Positions 52,019-61,884 are shown, counted from the first letter of the stretch. The stretch is DNA of 64,000 bases from Pirellulales bacterium (GCA_016931995.1 JAFGDS010000056.1:1-64000); one strand, 5' to 3'. Notes: generated from the sequence alone by a model not told the origin. Numbers and translations are program-made.

Positions 52019-53125
52019 TTACTCGTTCTTGCTCTCGCTAGGCCGGCCGTACCAGAGGGCGACGCTCTCGTAGTGCTGGGCGCACTCGTTTGCGTGGCCC
52101 GCCTCGATCGAAGCCCGAAGGCTCCGGCGAAACACGATCGGGTCGTTCAGGTGCCACCGGTAGGCCACGAATCGACCGTCGTAGAAGCGGTCTTCCTTGG
52201 TCAATCCACGCTCGACGCAGGAACAGCCGTGGTCGTGGCCGAGGTACACCCGGTGGAATCCCCAGGCCATGCCGAAATAGTCCTCCGTGCCGGTGCCGTG
52301 CAGAAGTTCGCGACCGTCGATGAGAAACCGGTCGTCGCCCTCGTACCACTTGCCGGGCCGCGACGGGTGGGACTCGACCGCGAGGACTGTACCCACGTAC
52401 CGCCCCTCCATGGCCTTGATGTCGGCGAAAACATAGTCTTTCTCGCCCACGGCGGCTTTCTCGTTCGGATCGGCCGGCCGGGTGGGATGCTCGCGCCGAT
52501 GCGTGGCGTGAAACCAAAGCGGCCGCGGCGCCACCGGGTGCAGCAGGTAATCGACGTAGAAGAAGAGGGACAGCGGCTCCTTCGTTCCGTTGCGGATCTC
52601 GATTTCGACCGACTCGGCAAAGGGCATGGTCCATAGCAGGTTGAAGCTGCCGCGCCCAACGCCGGGATCGTCCTCGTCGCGGGGCCGCGAACGCATGACG
52701 TTGGCCACCGGCGAAACGACGTCGCCGACCCGCCACGGCCCGGTTGCCGCGAGCATCCCCAGCGGCACGTCGTCCGCGGTCACGCGGCCGTCGAACGTGA
52801 ACCGTAGGGTGGTCGCCGATAAATACTCCGGATCATTCGAGTTGATCGTCATCCAGATCCGTCGGATGCTCCCCGAGACGCCCCGACGCCGCAGCGGCGC
52901 GACGCGCTCGCCCGGCTTAACCGCGACGAAATCGCCATTGGCGCCGGTTTGATTCCAACTTGACGCCCGGTGGCGACTGCCCGTCAAGGGCAAGCTCCAG
53001 AGGTCGTCCAATGCCCTACCCGGCGCGGCGGTCGGCGGCGCCGGGGCGGCGACCGGGTCCTGGCCGCGCGCCGGGGGCGTGGTGATTGCGATGGCGAGGA
53101 GCACGACGTCGGCAAGGTGTCTCAT
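52019..53125 (-). CDS. Secreted DUF2961 (GH172-like) glycoside hydrolase
   Basis: A 368-residue protein with a signal peptide (ADVVLLAIAITTPPARG). It is a compact DUF2961/GH172 domain: ALDDLWSLP at the start, RIWMTIN in the first strand set, the conserved GTGTEDYFGMAWGFH with the likely catalytic Glu, and YRWHLNDPIVFRRSLRASIE near the end. Characterised GH172 enzymes act on fructofuranosides and arabinofuranosides. Unlike the protein at 19566-21905 it carries no added domains. Confidence 0.88.
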   Translation of the reverse strand: MRHLADVVLLAIAITTPPARGQDPVAAPAPPTAAPGRALDDLWSLPLTGSRHRASSWNQTGANGDFVAVKPGERVAPLRRRGVSGSIRRIWMTINSNDPEYLSATTLRFTFDGRVTADDVPLGMLAATGPWRVGDVVSPVANVMRSRPRDEDDPGVGRGSFNLLWTMPFAESVEIEIRNGTKEPLSLFFYVDYLLHPVAPRPLWFHATHRREHPTRPADPNEKAAVGEKDYVFADIKAMEGRYVGTVLAVESHPSRPGKWYEGDDRFLIDGRELLHGTGTEDYFGMAWGFHRVYLGHDHGCSCVERGLTKEDRFYDGRFVAYRWHLNDPIVFRRSLRASIEAGHANECAQHYESVALWYGRPSESKNE

Positions 53126-53155
53126 CAGGGCAGGCTCCCGGCGAGGTGATGGAGC

Positions 53156-53217
53156 GTTACTGGCTTTGCCAGTGCCATGAACTGCCGTAACGCACGCACT
53201 GGCGGAGCCAGTGGCAC
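53156..53217. repeat. Family A REPIN-like doublet
   Basis: Left arm TTACTGGCTTTGCCAGTG (to 53174), 22-nt spacer, right arm CACTGGCGGAGCCAGTGGCA (53197). It lies between the DUF2961 gene and the end of rplU. Confidence 0.88.
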
Positions 53218-53268
53218 CCCAAAAAGCGCCGAATACTTCCGTACAAGCGAGCAGCGGCGCCCCGACTA

Positions 53269-53583
53269 CTAGCCCGCGTTGATCTTCTCGATCCGGACGC
53301 GGGTGTAGCTCTGGCGGTGGCCGGTCTTTCGGCGGGAGTTTTTACGACGGCGGAGCTTCTGGACGACGAGCTTGGGGCCCTTGTCCTCGCCGAGCACCTC
53401 GGCGGTGACCGTGCCGCCGGCGAGCGTGGGCCGCCCCAGCGTTATGCCCGCGTCGTCGCGAAGGGCCAGAATCCGGTCGAAGGTGATCTTCTCGCCGGGC
53501 TCGATGTCCCGGAAGTCGATCTGGATCTCCTGGCCTTCCTCGACCTTGAGCTGTCGCCCGCCGTCCTCGATGATTGCGTACAT
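53269..53583 (-). CDS. rplU: 50S ribosomal protein L21
   Basis: A 104-residue L21. It starts MYAIIEDGGRQLKVEEGQEI and ends with the family signature KRRRK-NSRRKTGHRQSYTRVRIEKI. The ATG at 53583 is standard. It is the last gene of the hpf-to-rplU cluster and lies 122 bp downstream of the RNase gene, a common rng-rplU neighbourhood. The usual partner rpmA (L27) is not adjacent. Confidence 0.96.
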   Translation of the reverse strand: MYAIIEDGGRQLKVEEGQEIQIDFRDIEPGEKITFDRILALRDDAGITLGRPTLAGGTVTAEVLGEDKGPKLVVQKLRRRKNSRRKTGHRQSYTRVRIEKINAG

Positions 53584-53705
53584 CGTTCGTCTCGTAGTGT
53601 ATTCGACACCAACCCGTGGGGATCCGCCCGCCGCATGACCCGGTCGAGGCGGTAGCAAGCCCTTTAGTCTAGCCCAGGACGGCCCTGGGCATCAAGCCCC
53701 CCTTT

Positions 53706-55319
53706 TCACGTCGCGGTGAACTTCACCTCGCGCTCGTCGGCATCCCAACACTGGATGACCAGGTGTTCGGGCGAAACTCCTTTGACGCCAAGGACTTGCA
53801 CCGTCATGTTTCCCTCGTCTTCCAGCCGTGCCAGCTCGCGGCGCTTCCGGTTGCTCAGGTACGCCGCCACCTCGTCGGTCACCGTGACGGTCACCCGGGT
53901 GATCTCCTTCCGCTGGCTGACGAGCATGAGGTCGCGCACGACTTCGATGGCCATGCTTTCGGGCGTCTTGACCACTCCGGCCCCGTGGCACATCGGGCAG
54001 TCGCTGTAGACGCTCCGTTTCAGCCCGGGGCGGATCCGCTGACGCGTCATCTCCACCAGGCCGAACGGGCTCGTGCGGAGGATCTTCGTGCGTGCGCGGT
54101 CGCGTTTCACGGCGTCGCGCAGCGCCCGCTCGACCCCCCGGCGGTGCCGCTCCTGACGCATGTCGATGAAGTCATTGACGACCACGCCGCCCAGGTCGCG
54201 CAGGCGGATTTGCCGGGCGATCTCCTTGGCCGCGCGGACGTTGAGCTGGTAGGCCGTCTCCTCGGCCGAGTCCTCCGCCCGGAAGTTCCCGCTGTTGACG
54301 TCGATGGCCACCAGCGCCTCGGTCTGATCGATCACGATCGATCCGCCCTCCCGCAGCGGCACGGTCCGCATGTGGATCTTGGCGATTTCGTCGTCGAGAT
54401 GGTACTTGTGGAACAGGGGCTCCTTGCCCTCGTAAAGCTGCAAACGGTTGACGTAGCGGGGCATGACGAGCTGAAGAAACTCCCTCGCCCGCTCAAAGGC
54501 CGACGGCTCGTCGATGTAGATCGAGTCCACGTCGCTCGTGAAGATGTCGCGGATGGTCCGGATGATCATGTCGCTTTCTTCGTAGATGTCGACCGGGGCG
54601 GGCAGCTTCTTGATCCGTCGAACAATCACCTTCCACAGCCGAAGAAGATACGCCATGTCGCGAGAAAGCTCCTTCTTGGTCCGGTCGATGCCCGCGGTGC
54701 GGACGATGAAGCCCAAGCCCTTGGGCGGGTTGAGCTCGAGCATCACGTCGCGGAGCTTCAGCCGCGTGGTCTCGTCCTCGATCTTGCGCGACACGCCCAC
54801 GCGCCCCAAGGCGGGCATGAGCACAAGATACCGGCCCGGGATGCTCAGATAGGTCGAGAGCGTGGGCCCCTTGGTCCCGATTCCCTCCTTGGTGACCTGA
54901 ACGAGCACCTCGTCGCCCCGGCGAAGAATCTCTTGAATGGGTGGCTTCATCCGGGGACGCGCCCCTGGCGGGCGGCGCCGCGATGAAGGGCGGCCACCGG
55001 AGCCTTCCGGCGCGTCGTCGGCATCGTGGGAGCGGCCGCCGTTGCCGTTGGCGGCGCGTCGCGGGTCGTAACCGCCTTGACGGAAATACTGGGGCTCGAC
55101 GTCGCTGATGTGGAGAAACCCATTGCGGCCCACGCCGAAATCGACGAAAGCCGCCTGGATGCTCGGTTCCAGGTTGATGACGACGCCCTTGTAGATGTTT
55201 CCGACGAAGTTGTTCTGCGCGGTCCGTTCGACGTACAACTCCTCGAGGACGCGGTCCTCAACGATCGCGATGCGGCATTCTTCCGGTTGCGACACATTGA
55301 TCAGCATTTCTTGTTTCAT
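53706..55319 (-). CDS. rng: Ribonuclease E/G
   Basis: A 537-residue endoribonuclease that processes rRNA and starts mRNA decay. An N-terminal S1 domain (about 35-165) holds a Gly/Ser/Arg-rich insertion at about 85-125. The catalytic region has VAIDVNSGNF and VVNDFIDMRQERHR, which contain the Mg-binding Asp residues, and the zinc-link is SDCPMCHGAG. The scaffold tail of long RNase E is missing, so RNase G-type is the better name. The ATG at 55319 is standard; 55307 is an alternative. Confidence 0.94.
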   Translation of the reverse strand: MKQEMLINVSQPEECRIAIVEDRVLEELYVERTAQNNFVGNIYKGVVINLEPSIQAAFVDFGVGRNGFLHISDVEPQYFRQGGYDPRRAANGNGGRSHDADDAPEGSGGRPSSRRRPPGARPRMKPPIQEILRRGDEVLVQVTKEGIGTKGPTLSTYLSIPGRYLVLMPALGRVGVSRKIEDETTRLKLRDVMLELNPPKGLGFIVRTAGIDRTKKELSRDMAYLLRLWKVIVRRIKKLPAPVDIYEESDMIIRTIRDIFTSDVDSIYIDEPSAFERAREFLQLVMPRYVNRLQLYEGKEPLFHKYHLDDEIAKIHMRTVPLREGGSIVIDQTEALVAIDVNSGNFRAEDSAEETAYQLNVRAAKEIARQIRLRDLGGVVVNDFIDMRQERHRRGVERALRDAVKRDRARTKILRTSPFGLVEMTRQRIRPGLKRSVYSDCPMCHGAGVVKTPESMAIEVVRDLMLVSQRKEITRVTVTVTDEVAAYLSNRKRRELARLEDEGNMTVQVLGVKGVSPEHLVIQCWDADEREVKFTAT

Positions 55320-55397
55320 AAGCTCGCTTTCTTGTTCGGCAAGACAGGCGAGTTCGCATTCGCGTGGCCCCCAGCGGGTGGCGGCGCGTCCGATCGA

Positions 55398-56081
55398 TCA
55401 TGGCGTCACCTCCACGGCGGTCCGCCTAAGGCAGACGCCCTGCGATTCCAGATCCGCCAGACCGAGCCGTTCCAGAACGTCGCGCGGCCCTGGATTGGCC
55501 CCCGGAACGACCCGAAGCCGGATCGCCAATTCGCCGTCCTCCACGCCAAGCGCGTCGAGGCAGCAGCGAAGGTCGAGGGGCTCTGGACGGCCGGGCCGGT
55601 CGACGAAAGCCGCCGACGCCGCCATCAGTTCCGCGGCCCGCCGGGACGTCTCTTGCCGTCGCCCTTCGGGAATGGCAATGCGGTAGGTCACGTGCGTGAG
55701 CCGGGCCTTCTGGATTCTGCCTTCGTTGGGCAGCAGTTCGACCCGATGGAACGCGAGGCCCGGCACGGCGTGTTGCGACAGGTCCGCCAGCAACGACGCT
55801 TCACGGGGGGGTTGGGCCAACTCGAGCTCCATCACTTCATCGTGTCCTTCGATGCCGACCGCCAGGGCGGAGGGAAAGCTCATCCGCGGTTTGGGATGAA
55901 AACCCTCGCTCATGCCCAGCCGCAATCCCGCGCGGCGGAACAGCCGTTCCATCGCGCGGACGAGATCGCGGTGCCCGATCAGCCGCAGGTCTCCCTGCTT
56001 GGCGAAGCGAATACGTACTCGTTGTCGAACCGAGGATCCGTCTCGTTGCGTGGAAACCATCGGTTCGCCTCTTCCCGCCAC
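55398..56081 (-). CDS. DUF2344 protein (TIGR03936 type), radical-SAM-linked
   Basis: A 227-residue protein beginning RVRIRFAKQGDLRLIGHRDLVRAMERLFRRAGL, followed by SEGFHPKPRMSFPSALAVGIEG, both hallmarks of DUF2344. In many bacteria this domain is fused to or sits beside a radical SAM protein upstream of rng and rplU; here it is alone, but its position before rng fits. The function is not established; a tRNA or ribosome link has been suggested from context. Starts at 56081 or 56060 are possible. Confidence 0.85.
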   Translation of the reverse strand: MAGRGEPMVSTQRDGSSVRQRVRIRFAKQGDLRLIGHRDLVRAMERLFRRAGLRLGMSEGFHPKPRMSFPSALAVGIEGHDEVMELELAQPPREASLLADLSQHAVPGLAFHRVELLPNEGRIQKARLTHVTYRIAIPEGRRQETSRRAAELMAASAAFVDRPGRPEPLDLRCCLDALGVEDGELAIRLRVVPGANPGPRDVLERLGLADLESQGVCLRRTAVEVTP

Positions 56082-56243
56082 TGCCGTTGTCGGCGGGAAG
56101 CCCTAAAGGAATTTGTTTGTGAGACTCCGGCGGCGATTTTCTTTCGCGCCGAAGCGACCATGTTGTGGGCCCGACCGGCGCGGCCGGAGACCCGACGGAT
56201 TGTTTTGTGTGTTGACGCTGCCCCTTGCCCGGGCCGTGCCGCG

Positions 56244-57986
56244 TCAGGGCGACAACTCGGGGACGCGCTTTCGCAATTCTCCTTTCAAGTAGCTCTTGAT
56301 GTCGCGCGCATTTTCCATGGAAAGAGCCCGTTGGGCAATTCCGTGGCACTCGTGAATCGAAACGCTCCGGCAAACCTTCTTGATTTCCGGAATGGCGCTG
56401 GGAGTGACGCTGAATTGGCGCAGCCCCAGACCCAAAAGAAACATCGTATAGACGGCGTTGCCGCTCATCTGGCCGCAGAGATTAACCGGGATCCCGCTCT
56501 TGTTGGCCGCCTCGATCGTCGTCGCAATCAGCTTCAACACGGCCGGATCCGACGCGTTGTAAAGGCTGACCACGTCCTTATTGCTCCGGTCGACCGCCAG
56601 GGTGTATTGGATCAGGTCGTTGGTCCCGATGCTCAGAAAATCGACCTCTTTGACGAAGTGGTCGATCATCATGACGGCGGCGGGCACCTCGACCATCATG
56701 CCGATCGGCAAATCGCGGTCGAACCGGATCCCGCGCTCGTCGAGGTCTTCCATGACGTCGGAGAGCACCATCTTGGCCTGGCGGAGCTCGAGGATCGTGG
56801 ACACGAGCGGAAACATGACCTGCGCCTTGCCCAGCACGCTCGCCCGAAGAATCGCCCGCAACTGCGTGCGGAACATCGGCAAATTGCGCAAGGCCAGGCG
56901 AATGCTCCGCAATCCGAGGAAGGGGTTGCGCTCGTCCTCGGGGGAAGGCATGTGCGAGAGTTTGTCCGCCCCAAGGTCGAACGTGCGGATGGTGACGGGC
57001 CGGCGGCCCATCGTTCGGATAACGCGGGAATACGCCTGGTAATGAACCTCCTCATCCGGCTCGTTTTCCGCGCCGAGATAAAGGAATTCCGTGCGGTACA
57101 AGCCAATGCCGTCGGCCCCGCGCTTGGCGCAGTGATCCACTTCGTACGGGAACTCAATGTTCCCGAACAGATTCACGCGAACGCCGTCGGCCGTTTCGGC
57201 CGGCAGGTCGCGCAGCGCCTCGAGCTGCACCGCAAGCGTGCGGTGCTCCTCAACCTCGTGGCGGTAGCGGGCGACCGTCTCTTCGTCCGGATGGAGGATG
57301 ACGAGGCCCTGGTCGCCGTCGATGATCACCACGTCGCCGCCGGAGACGTCGGTCAGGAACGGGCCCGTGCCCACCACGGCCGGGATTTCCAATGCCTCGG
57401 CCACGATGGCCGTATGGCTGCCCAAGCCGCCGACCTCGGTGACGAACCCCCGCACGTATTTCCGGTCGAGGTTGGCCGTCTCGCTGGGCGTGAGATTGTG
57501 GGCCAGGATGAGCACGGGAGAGGTGAGCTGGGCAAGCCCCTCGCGCCGCCGGCCCAAAAGGCTTCGCAACAACCGCTTCTCGATGTCGAAAATGTCGTTG
57601 GCCCGCTCGGCCAGGTAGTGGCTCTCCAACTTCTGAAACACCTGCGCATAGCGGCGAAGCGTGCGGCTGACGGCGTACTCCGGCGCGTAGTGCCGCTGGC
57701 GGATCATCTCCTCCAGCTCGCCGCGAAGCTGGGTGTCGCCGAGCATCTGCAGGTGGGCCTCGAAAATCGCGCCGTACTTCTGCCCCAGCTCGCGCGAGAC
57801 CACGTCGCGGTTGAACGAAATCTCCTCGCCGGCGGCGGCGATGGCCTTGTCGAGCCGTTCCAACTCGCTTTCCACCGCGTCGCGCGCGACGAACCGGCGA
57901 GGAATCCGGAATCCCTCGTTGTCCATCACCAACGCCTCGCCGATCACGACGCCCGGCGAAACGGCTATGCCCTGCAGTTTTTGCAT
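56244..57986 (-). CDS. ptsI: PTS enzyme I (phosphoenolpyruvate-protein phosphotransferase)
   Basis: A 580-residue enzyme I that moves phosphate from phosphoenolpyruvate to HPr. It begins LQGIAVSPGVVIGEAL, has the phospho-His in GGLGSHTAIVAEAL, the PEP-binding barrel with YRTEFLY and TIRTFDLGADK, and the C-terminal catalytic Cys in NLCGQMSG (more often CGE). It is encoded 36 bp after HPr. No EIIB or EIIC sugar permease is nearby, so a regulatory role is likely. Confidence 0.95.
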   Translation of the reverse strand: MQKLQGIAVSPGVVIGEALVMDNEGFRIPRRFVARDAVESELERLDKAIAAAGEEISFNRDVVSRELGQKYGAIFEAHLQMLGDTQLRGELEEMIRQRHYAPEYAVSRTLRRYAQVFQKLESHYLAERANDIFDIEKRLLRSLLGRRREGLAQLTSPVLILAHNLTPSETANLDRKYVRGFVTEVGGLGSHTAIVAEALEIPAVVGTGPFLTDVSGGDVVIIDGDQGLVILHPDEETVARYRHEVEEHRTLAVQLEALRDLPAETADGVRVNLFGNIEFPYEVDHCAKRGADGIGLYRTEFLYLGAENEPDEEVHYQAYSRVIRTMGRRPVTIRTFDLGADKLSHMPSPEDERNPFLGLRSIRLALRNLPMFRTQLRAILRASVLGKAQVMFPLVSTILELRQAKMVLSDVMEDLDERGIRFDRDLPIGMMVEVPAAVMMIDHFVKEVDFLSIGTNDLIQYTLAVDRSNKDVVSLYNASDPAVLKLIATTIEAANKSGIPVNLCGQMSGNAVYTMFLLGLGLRQFSVTPSAIPEIKKVCRSVSIHECHGIAQRALSMENARDIKSYLKGELRKRVPELSP

Positions 57987-58022
57987 CGGAGTACGACTCC
58001 CTCCGCGGCAACGGCGCGGCGA

Positions 58023-58373
58023 TCAACCGGTTACCGCGTCGCCGTCGGCGACGTTCTCGGAAGAGTCCTCCCGGTCCGTCGGTTGCGTGGATTCCTCGAT
58101 ATCGAAATGGGAAGCGAACAGCGCGGCCAGCGCGTCGAGGGCCTCCGCGGCGTCGGGCCCGGTCGCCTCGAGCGCAACCTCGTCCCCGCGGCAGGCCCCA
58201 AGCCCAACAAGCTGCAGCGGCGTGCTCTTGCCGTCCACCACGTGTCCCTCCTTGCCGATGGCCACGGCGGATCGAAACCGCCGGGCACAAAGCACGAACA
58301 GAGTCGCCGCCCGAAGGTGAAACCCCTCGTCGTTGGTCACGGTAACGGTGCGAGTCTTCTTCAGGTCATCCAT
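58023..58373 (-). CDS. ptsH: HPr-like phosphocarrier protein
   Basis: A 116-residue HPr. The phospho-His lies in EGFHLRAATLF, where the usual GLHARPA is altered (Leu for Ala, Ala for Pro) but His and Arg are kept. The regulatory Ser region KSTPLQLVGLGA is present. A polar, acidic tail of about 25 residues extends past the normal 85-90. The ATG at 58373 (MDDLKKTRTVTV) was chosen; the longer frame has no homology. It links EI and EIIA(Ntr) in this cluster. Confidence 0.92.
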   Translation of the reverse strand: MDDLKKTRTVTVTNDEGFHLRAATLFVLCARRFRSAVAIGKEGHVVDGKSTPLQLVGLGACRGDEVALEATGPDAAEALDALAALFASHFDIEESTQPTDREDSSENVADGDAVTG

Positions 58374-58530
58374 GTTGAAGAGCGAACGATCGTGCCGTCC
58401 GCCGCCTTGTTTGGTCATCCCGTCGGCTGACCGTCCCGCGCCGAACGTCTGGTCCCGGTTCCCTCCGCTCCGGAAGGCCCAAGGCAAACGAGAGGGCCTG
58501 GAACAAAACGTCCTCCGGGGCGGCGCGCGA

Positions 58531-59007
58531 CTAGGCTCCGAACTGGTTGTTGTCGGCCTCGTCCAGGAGCTGCACGATGTCCTCCGCCGAATGCGCCCTC
58601 TTCAGAAACCGGCAGAACGTCTCGTCCCGCAGTTGACGCGAGATGTTCTCCAGCGCCCGCAGGTGGTCGCCCGGCCGGTCCGGCGGCGAGATCAACAGAA
58701 ACAACAACTGCACCTTCTCGCCGTCGAGACTGCTGAAGTTCACGCCCTCCTTGCTGACGGCGACCGTGCCAACCAATTGCTCGACGCTGGGATGCTTCGT
58801 GTGGGGCACGGCCACGCCGCGGCCGATCCCCGTGCTTCCCAGCTCCTCTCTCTTCAAGATCGCCTTGACGATGCTCTCCTGCTCGTCCGCGTCGATCTTG
58901 CCCGCGTCCAGCAGGGCTTGAACCATCTCGCGAATCACGCCCTCCTTGTCCTGCGCCTCCAGATTGGCGCGGATCGCCTTGCCACACACAAAGTCGGCGA
59001 ACTTCAT
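58531..59007 (-). CDS. ptsN: PTS EIIA component, PtsN (EIIA-Ntr) type
   Basis: A 158-residue EIIA of the fructose/nitrogen class. The phospho-His lies in [12 protein letters not shown], preceded by [13 protein letters not shown] and followed by [26 protein letters not shown], all standard. The ATG at 59007 follows CAAGGAGAAC. Being next to hpf, as PtsN is in many bacteria, supports a regulatory phosphorelay rather than sugar uptake. rpoN, often next to this pair, is absent. Confidence 0.94.
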   Translation of the reverse strand: MKFADFVCGKAIRANLEAQDKEGVIREMVQALLDAGKIDADEQESIVKAILKREELGSTGIGRGVAVPHTKHPSVEQLVGTVAVSKEGVNFSSLDGEKVQLLFLLISPPDRPGDHLRALENISRQLRDETFCRFLKRAHSAEDIVQLLDEADNNQFGA

Positions 59008-59087
59008 GCAAACGTTCTCCTTGTATTGCTTCTCCCCGCGGATGATCCCGGCGGCGCCAGGCCGCCCGGCCCAAAACCCACGGAGTC

Positions 59088-59441
59088 TCACGAACCCACT
59101 TCTTCTTGGCCCGTCGGAGTCGGCGTCTCCCGTGGCGCGACGCCCCGGTGACGATCCAGGACCTTCTCCTTGTGCTTGCGAAGCTGCTGTTCCAGCTTGT
59201 GGATCACCGCGTCGACCGCGGCCATCAGCTCGTCCGCTTGATCCCGGGCGACAAAATCGTGCTTGTGCTCCGCCGAGACCTTCACGTCCACCACGGGCGT
59301 ATCGCGGTGCTCAAGGTCCACCGTCACCGTGATCGCCGAAAGCCGGTCAAACAGCCGGGACAGCTTCTCAAACTTGGCGGTGACTTTCTCCTGGGTTGCC
59401 GCACTCAACGCCCCATGCCGGGCCGTAATCGCAATTTGCAC
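59088..59441 (-). CDS. hpf: Ribosome hibernation promoting factor / sigma-54 modulation protein
   Basis: A 117-residue short-form HPF that binds the 30S subunit in stationary phase. It opens [20 protein letters not shown] and has the [26 protein letters not shown] region; a basic C-terminal tail follows ([12 protein letters not shown]). The start is a GTG at 59441 with AAGGAG 8 nt upstream; the frame beyond it (to 59501) does not match the family. First gene of the minus-strand cluster running to rplU. Confidence 0.93.
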   Translation of the reverse strand: MQIAITARHGALSAATQEKVTAKFEKLSRLFDRLSAITVTVDLEHRDTPVVDVKVSAEHKHDFVARDQADELMAAVDAVIHKLEQQLRKHKEKVLDRHRGVAPRETPTPTGQEEVGS

Positions 59442-59829
59442 CGGGCCAACTCCTTTTTCGGACCAACGACCATGGCCGTCCCGCCCAGGTAATGAAACCA
59501 CTCATTCTAGCGAAACCAGCCGGGGTAGACAAAGGCTACTGACGAGGTTTCCGAGCGGCGCACACCCCTCGCCCTTGTCCAGTTTAGCTTTTCGCGAACT
59601 CGGCGCAAGGGGGAACCCCTTGCAAGAACTCCCCAAACGGGTGGAAGCAGCGCGTCCCGTGGGTTTCGACGCACGCCCCGCTTGGGTGCCGCGCCCCACG
59701 CGCCGTCCAGCGCGCCGCGGCAACTGCCCTTCCTCGCCGGCCGCGCCGAGGCGGCCTAGGTCCCGCGATCGCCGGGCGGAGACCCGCCACCCGGCGTGTC
59801 GGATTGCCCTCGTTGTCGCTCCAAAAAAA
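59442..59829. other. Intergenic region before hpf
   Basis: About 390 bp. It should hold the hpf operon promoter on the minus strand, but I see no clear box. Short inverted repeats (AGGGGGAACCCCTT near 59608) and a very GC-rich stretch (59690-59760) are the only structures. Confidence 0.45.
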
Positions 59830-60099
59830 CTAGATCTTCAGGAGCGTCCCCCAAATCATCAGGAGCAACTCGGCGAAAAACCACGCTGGCAGTGCCCACG
59901 CAACCCCGTCCATGGTCGCGAAGAAGGCGATCACCACCGAAAAATGAACAACCAAGCTCAATACGATGTAGGGGCGTTGGCCCGCCGCACACCTCCAACG
60001 TTGTACCGCGGATAGCGAACCCGCCGGCTCGGGTGTCTTCCGGCGGCCATCCAAAATGCTCCCACGAAGACCCAGCTTTATGGTGGTGCTAAATGACAT
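59830..60099 (-). CDS. Possible small membrane protein
   Basis: An 89-residue frame with two hydrophobic stretches (YIVLSLVVHFSVVIAFFATM and WALPAWFFAELLLMIWGTLL) after a basic N terminus. The frame extends upstream through CRDCKHFMPGKW, so a longer start (ATG 60177) is possible. No homology is recognised. The hydrophobic pattern and lower GC argue for a real gene, but it could be chance; it is antisense to nothing and divergent from the PEP-CTERM gene. Confidence 0.4.
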   Translation of the reverse strand: MSFSTTIKLGLRGSILDGRRKTPEPAGSLSAVQRWRCAAGQRPYIVLSLVVHFSVVIAFFATMDGVAWALPAWFFAELLLMIWGTLLKI

Positions 60100-60330
60100 C
60101 TGGTAGGGGTGTGGCCGACAGTTCCACCACCCGTTAAGGTTGTCCCGTCCTTCCGGATCTTCCCATTTTCCCGGCATGAAGTGCTTGCAATCGCGACAAC
60201 CCGAGCGATAATGGGACGCGTACAGAGAGAGCGCACTTTCCGGAACGGACGGGCGCCACGCAACGCGTGGATTCCGTGAGGCGCGTGACAGGCCTACTTC
60301 TCCGATCCCACTTTCCGTGAGGTGCGAACG

Positions 60331-61884
60331 ATGATTGACTCTGTCGGAAAGCGCATTGCTCTTCTGCTTGCCGGCTGCGCGTTGCTGGCGTTCTGCGGCA
60401 GTGTCCAGGCCAGCGTGCTGGCGCATTGGACGTTTGAAGAAAACGGGGGCTCGACGGTCAACGACATCTCGGGCAACGGCTACCACGGGACGCTGATGAA
60501 TTTCCCGGACACCAGCGCCAACGCCGGTCAATATGAAGGCGGCGAAGGCTGGACCGCCGGCGCGCTCAATTTTCCCGGATACACGCTGGCCAACGGCGCG
60601 GCGGGCGCCGGCGTTGTCGTCACGTCGTTGCCGGCCGGCGCTCTGACCGGCAAGAGTTTCACGCTCGAGGCGATTCTTTCGCACAACTCCCCGAAGATGG
60701 GCACGTGGAGCCCCTTCTTCAACACCGATGACGAGTGCTGCTGGTTCTTCGGCAAGGCCAGCCAAACGGAAAACCTCCATTTCAATTTCACCAGCCTCGG
60801 CTCGGCCAACAGTATTCTGGTCCCCGCGTTCGACGGCAATCCGCATCACATCGCGGTGGTCTTCGACAACGTGGCCGACACGGTGGCAACGTATTTCGAT
60901 CACCAACTGGTGGGGCTCGTGGGCCGCATGACGGGCACGATCAACTCCAAGTTCAGTACCGGCGACGAGATAACGCTCGGCGGCTCGTTCACGGGAACCG
61001 CCACGGTCCGCGGCGGCGGCGAGCGGTGGGACGGCTTCGCCTACGAGGCCCGCATCACGGTGGACGAGGCCCTGACACCGGCCCAGTTCCTCGCGGTGCC
61101 GACGCCCACGGTCACCCCGCCCACGCCGCAAGGCGACACCATCACGTATGCCGACTTCTCGGATCCCTCGGATCTGCGGGCCCGCGGGTCGGCCGGCCCC
61201 TATAACGGCCGTCTGCGGTTGACCTCGGACGTCACGGGAAGCCAGTCCGGCGCGTACTGGGTGAATGGACCCGTGCAGTTCCTTTCCGACCTCTCGTTCA
61301 ATACCAAGTTCGCCTTCGAGATCAGCCGGACCGCGGACATCAACGGCGCCGACGGCATGTCCTTCGTCATCCAGAACGGCGGTCCGGACGCCATGGGCTG
61401 GTCGGGCGGAAGCCTCGGGTTGGACGCCCTGGCGGGCAAGTACATGGCCGTCGAACTGGACACCTACAAGGGTGGCATTTTTGACACGGCCTCGTCGCCC
61501 GGCAACCATATCGCCATCGACCTGAGCGGGGTCGCCGCCAGCGTGGCCGAGACCGCCGACGGCGTGGTGCCCGAGCTGGTCAACGCCGGCGTCGGCTACA
61601 TCTGGGTCGACTACAACGGCGTCACGGACGTGATGGACGTGTACTACGCCACCACGGACGTCAAGCCCGACACGCCGATCCTGAGCACGACGGTCGACCT
61701 GGCCGCACACTTCGGCGGCGCCACGGATCTGTGCGTCGGCTTCGTCGGCGCCACGGGCTCGATCACCGAAACCCACGACGTGCTGAATTGGGAATTCACC
61801 ACGATTCCCGAGCCGTCGAGTCTGGCGCTGATTGCCACCGCCCTCGTCGCGCTCGCCGGATACGGCTGGCGGCGGAAGAAGTGA
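60331..61884 (+). CDS. PEP-CTERM exported protein with LamG-like and L-type-lectin-like domains
   Basis: A 517-residue surface or exported protein. It has a signal peptide (IALLLAGCALLAFCGSVQAS), a concanavalin/LamG-like domain (about 30-245, starting AHWTFEENGGSTVNDISGNG), then a second lectin-like domain (about 270-490) with FAFEISRTADINGADGMSF and AVELDTYKGG, typical of legume-lectin folds. The C terminus is a full PEP-CTERM sorting signal: PEPSSLALIATALVALAG then YGWRRKK. It should be processed by an exosortase encoded elsewhere. The ATG at 60331 has GAGGTG 8 nt upstream. It is followed by a strong terminator. Confidence 0.92.
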   Translation: MIDSVGKRIALLLAGCALLAFCGSVQASVLAHWTFEENGGSTVNDISGNGYHGTLMNFPDTSANAGQYEGGEGWTAGALNFPGYTLANGAAGAGVVVTSLPAGALTGKSFTLEAILSHNSPKMGTWSPFFNTDDECCWFFGKASQTENLHFNFTSLGSANSILVPAFDGNPHHIAVVFDNVADTVATYFDHQLVGLVGRMTGTINSKFSTGDEITLGGSFTGTATVRGGGERWDGFAYEARITVDEALTPAQFLAVPTPTVTPPTPQGDTITYADFSDPSDLRARGSAGPYNGRLRLTSDVTGSQSGAYWVNGPVQFLSDLSFNTKFAFEISRTADINGADGMSFVIQNGGPDAMGWSGGSLGLDALAGKYMAVELDTYKGGIFDTASSPGNHIAIDLSGVAASVAETADGVVPELVNAGVGYIWVDYNGVTDVMDVYYATTDVKPDTPILSTTVDLAAHFGGATDLCVGFVGATGSITETHDVLNWEFTTIPEPSSLALIATALVALAGYGWRRKK

